Shown here in pieces: positions 3,416-5,523 of a stretch of DNA of 5,523 bases. The stretch comes from Actinomycetota bacterium. Lineage in GTDB: Bacteria; Actinomycetota; Acidimicrobiia; Spongiisociales; ZC4RG35. Made by a program: the position numbers and the translations under genes. The DNA is taken from NCBI GenBank assembly GCA_003242515.1, contig QGUS01000124.1, positions 1 to 5,523 of the forward strand. Reading direction: 5' to 3'. Position 1 is the stretch's first letter, and each line of letters opens with the position of its first letter. The notes under the pieces are model-generated. The model saw nothing but the letters and a program-made list of their open reading frames with translations. It searched no databases and was not told the origin of the DNA.

Positions 3416-5523
3416 CCCCGGAAAAGCGCACGACTTTCACCCCCCTTCCTCCGGCGCCCAACCACAACGAGCTCGAGCTCGCGATCCTCGACTGGTGGGA
3501 AGAGCACCGGATCTTCGACCGTCTCCGTGAGCAGAACGCCGACGGTCCGCTGTTCAGCTTCGTGGACGGACCGGTGACGGCCAACAAGACCCTGGGCGTG
3601 CACACCGCGTGGGGCCGCACCCTGAAGGACGTGTTCCAGCGCTACAAGGCCGCTACCGGCCATCACCTCCGGTACCAGAACGGCTTCGACTGCCAGGGCC
3701 TTTGGATCGAGGTCGGCGTCGAGCAGGAGCTGGGTCTCAACTCCAAGCGCGAGATCGAGGAGTTCGGCCTGGAGGAGTTCGCCCGCCGCTGCCGGGCCAA
3801 GGTCGCCTGGTCCGTCGAGGAGCTGACCCGGGGGTCCAAGCGCCTCGGCTACTGGATGGACTGGGGGAACGACTACCTCACGTTCGCGGACACGAACATC
3901 GAGTACATCTGGCGGTTCCTCAAGACCATGCACGAGCGGGGCATGCTCTACAAGGGCCACCGCGCCACCGAGTGGTGCCCCCGCTGCGGGACCTCGATCT
4001 CCCAGCACGAGATCACGATGTCCGGGGTCTATCAGGAGAAGGCCGACCCGTCGCTCTTCGTCCGCCTCCCACTGGTCGACCGCGAGGGCGAGTACCTGGT
4101 CATCTGGACCACGACGCCGTGGACGCTCCCGGCGAACGTCGCCGCCGCCGTCCACCCCGAGCAGCGCTACGGACGCCGCACCAACGGCGAGTGGGTCGCC
4201 GTGGAGCGGTACCCCGACGAGGAGCTGACCGACGTCCGACCCGGCGCCGAGATGGAGGGGTGGAGGTACCGGGGGCCGTTCGACGACCTCGAGCCCGGCT
4301 CCGGCGTGGACCACAGGGTGGTGCTCTGGGACGAGGTCACCATGGACCAGGGCACGGGCATCGTCCACATCGCCCCCGGCTGCGGTGGCGAGGACTTCGA
4401 CCTGGGCCGGCGCGAGGGCCTCGACCTGATCATGCCGGTCGACGAGTCCGGCCGCTTCTACCCGTCGTTCGGCTGGCTGGCCGGCCGGGAGGCGGGCGAG
4501 GTCGCCGACGACATCGTCGCCGCCCTGGAGGAGAAGGGCCTGCTGGTCGAGGCCGCCACCTATGTGCACGCCTACCCGCACTGCTGGCGCTGTGACACCC
4601 CGCTGATCTTCCGGGTGGCCGACGACTGGTACATCGCCGTCGACCCCATCCGCGAGCAGCTCCGCGAGGCCAACCGGACCGTGGAGTGGACGCCCGCCTA
4701 CATGGGCAAGCTTATGGACGACTGGCTCGTCAACATGGGCGACTGGAACATCTCCCGCCGCCGCTACTACGGCCTGCCGCTCCCCTTCTTCCCCTGCGAC
4801 CGGTGCGGCCACCTCACCGTCGTCGGCTCCAAGAAGGAGCTGGCCGAGCTCGCCACCCGCGGCATGGATCAGCTCGAGGAGCTGCACCGGCCGTGGATCG
4901 ACCGGGTCGCCATCGCATGCCCGGGCTGCGGCAACCCCGAGGTCACCCGGGTGCTCGAGGTCGGCGACGTCTGGCTCGACGCCGGCATCGTCCCGCTGTC
5001 CACGCTCGGGTGGGAGAACCCGGAGTGGATCGAGGGCGGCTACGCCACCGGCGCCGCGAGAGGGCTCACCAACGCCGACCTCCCCGACCACGCCCACTGG
5101 GAGGAGTGGTTCCCGGCCGACTGGGTCTCGGAGATGCGGGAGCAGGTCCGGCTCTGGTTCTACTCCCAGCTCTTCATGTCGGTCGCCCTGGTCGGGAAGG
5201 CCCCGTACAGGGCGGTCCTCGGCTACGAGAAGATGCTCGCCGAGGACGGCCGTGAGATGCACGGCTCCTGGGGCAACCTGATCTCCGCCGAGGAGGCGTT
5301 CGAGAAGATGGGCGCCGACGTCATGCGGTGGATGTACTGCGCCCACCCGCCGGACCGGAACCTGCTGTTCGGCTACGAGGGCGCCCGCGAGGTGCAACGC
5401 CGCCTGCTCACCCTCTGGAACTCGGCCAAGTTCCTCGTCGACTACGGGAACATCGAGGGCTTCGTCCCCACCTACTCCGACCTGGAGGGCGGCCCGTCGG
5501 CGGACCTCACGGAGATCGACCGG
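3412..5523 (+). CDS. ileS: Isoleucyl-tRNA synthetase-like class I synthetase with atypical signature motifs (3' partial)
   Basis: Expected to charge tRNA-Ile in the cytoplasm. 704 codons are present with no stop; full IleRS is about 1040 residues, so the anticodon-binding C-terminus is outside. The catalytic core starts at FVDGPVTANK (50-59). The editing (CP1) domain has WTTTPWTLPAN (232-242) and GTGIVHIAPG (314-323) with E327, D328 nearby. Core blocks DWNISRRRYYG (444-454), GDVWLDAG, and EMREQVRLWFYSQLFM follow. Cys pairs at 189/192, 391/394, 462/465 and 503/506 suggest zinc binding. Oddly, the HIGH position is GVHT (62-65) and the KMSKS position is EMHGS (615-619), both in ungapped alignment with conserved neighbours. 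Editing blocks and WNISR favour IleRS over ValRS or LeuRS, but a relative with altered function is possible. ATG at 3412 is chosen because the protein begins with the usual short run before the NHNELELAILDWW helix; no ribosome site is seen. It is divergent from the operon to its left. Confidence 0.88.
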   Translation, partial: MTPEKRTTFTPLPPAPNHNELELAILDWWEEHRIFDRLREQNADGPLFSFVDGPVTANKTLGVHTAWGRTLKDVFQRYKAATGHHLRYQNGFDCQGLWIEVGVEQELGLNSKREIEEFGLEEFARRCRAKVAWSVEELTRGSKRLGYWMDWGNDYLTFADTNIEYIWRFLKTMHERGMLYKGHRATEWCPRCGTSISQHEITMSGVYQEKADPSLFVRLPLVDREGEYLVIWTTTPWTLPANVAAAVHPEQRYGRRTNGEWVAVERYPDEELTDVRPGAEMEGWRYRGPFDDLEPGSGVDHRVVLWDEVTMDQGTGIVHIAPGCGGEDFDLGRREGLDLIMPVDESGRFYPSFGWLAGREAGEVADDIVAALEEKGLLVEAATYVHAYPHCWRCDTPLIFRVADDWYIAVDPIREQLREANRTVEWTPAYMGKLMDDWLVNMGDWNISRRRYYGLPLPFFPCDRCGHLTVVGSKKELAELATRGMDQLEELHRPWIDRVAIACPGCGNPEVTRVLEVGDVWLDAGIVPLSTLGWENPEWIEGGYATGAARGLTNADLPDHAHWEEWFPADWVSEMREQVRLWFYSQLFMSVALVGKAPYRAVLGYEKMLAEDGREMHGSWGNLISAEEAFEKMGADVMRWMYCAHPPDRNLLFGYEGAREVQRRLLTLWNSAKFLVDYGNIEGFVPTYSDLEGGPSADLTEIDR

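Noticed and set aside
3346..5397. 683-codon open frame on the minus strand antisense to ileS
   Set aside because: It is rich in Gly, Val, Pro and Asp with no recognisable domain, and mirrors a GC-rich gene whose sense frame gives a clear synthetase. It is a codon-bias shadow.
3412..5523. ileS as a pseudogene because of its degraded HIGH and KMSKS motifs
   Set aside because: The frame is open for 704 codons, and editing, zinc-binding and WNISR blocks are well conserved, which is not what decay looks like.

Overview
The window looks like an ordinary chromosomal stretch from a high-GC bacterium, most likely an actinomycete-related (Actinomycetota) lineage. The reasons are the strong G/C bias at third codon positions, the frequent GTG starts, a DnaE whose N-terminal PHP domain keeps its metal ligands, a rhomboid protease carrying an N-terminal zinc finger, and the gene neighbourhood ileS / TraR-DksA zinc finger / lspA / rluD / dnaE, which I recall from Actinobacteria such as Streptomyces. 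No phage, transposon, CRISPR, tRNA or rRNA feature is visible.

Layout: five genes read leftwards (minus strand) from about 3292 down to the window start. They are a TraR/DksA-type C4 zinc-finger protein (2918-3292), lspA signal peptidase II (2460-2939), rluD pseudouridine synthase (1549-2478), a zinc-finger rhomboid intramembrane protease (717-1547), and, after a 109-bp gap, the N-terminal 202 codons of dnaE (607 to the left edge). The first four overlap or almost touch (overlaps of 22 and 19 nt, then a 1-nt gap) and look like one transcript with coupled translation. dnaE may read through from them or use its own promoter in the gap. A 119-bp divergent intergenic region separates the cluster from a rightward class I aminoacyl-tRNA synthetase of isoleucyl type (3412 to the right edge, 704 codons, 3' end missing).

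The operon mixes envelope functions (lspA and the rhomboid, both intramembrane proteases), RNA modification (rluD), a possible RNA-polymerase-associated zinc-finger factor, and replication (dnaE). This is housekeeping content rather than an accessory system.

The most unusual signal is in the IleRS-like protein. Both hallmark ATP-site motifs of class I synthetases are heavily altered although the flanking sequence aligns without gaps: the HIGH position reads GVHT and the KMSKS position reads EMHGS. The editing domain, zinc-binding Cys pairs and the WNISR region are intact, and the frame is open, so this looks like a working but non-canonical IleRS lineage and not a pseudogene. Further points are a possible near-leaderless or uORF-coupled start of ileS with no T-box, an inverted repeat over a candidate dnaE promoter, and a homopolymer at the left edge that may be an assembly artefact.
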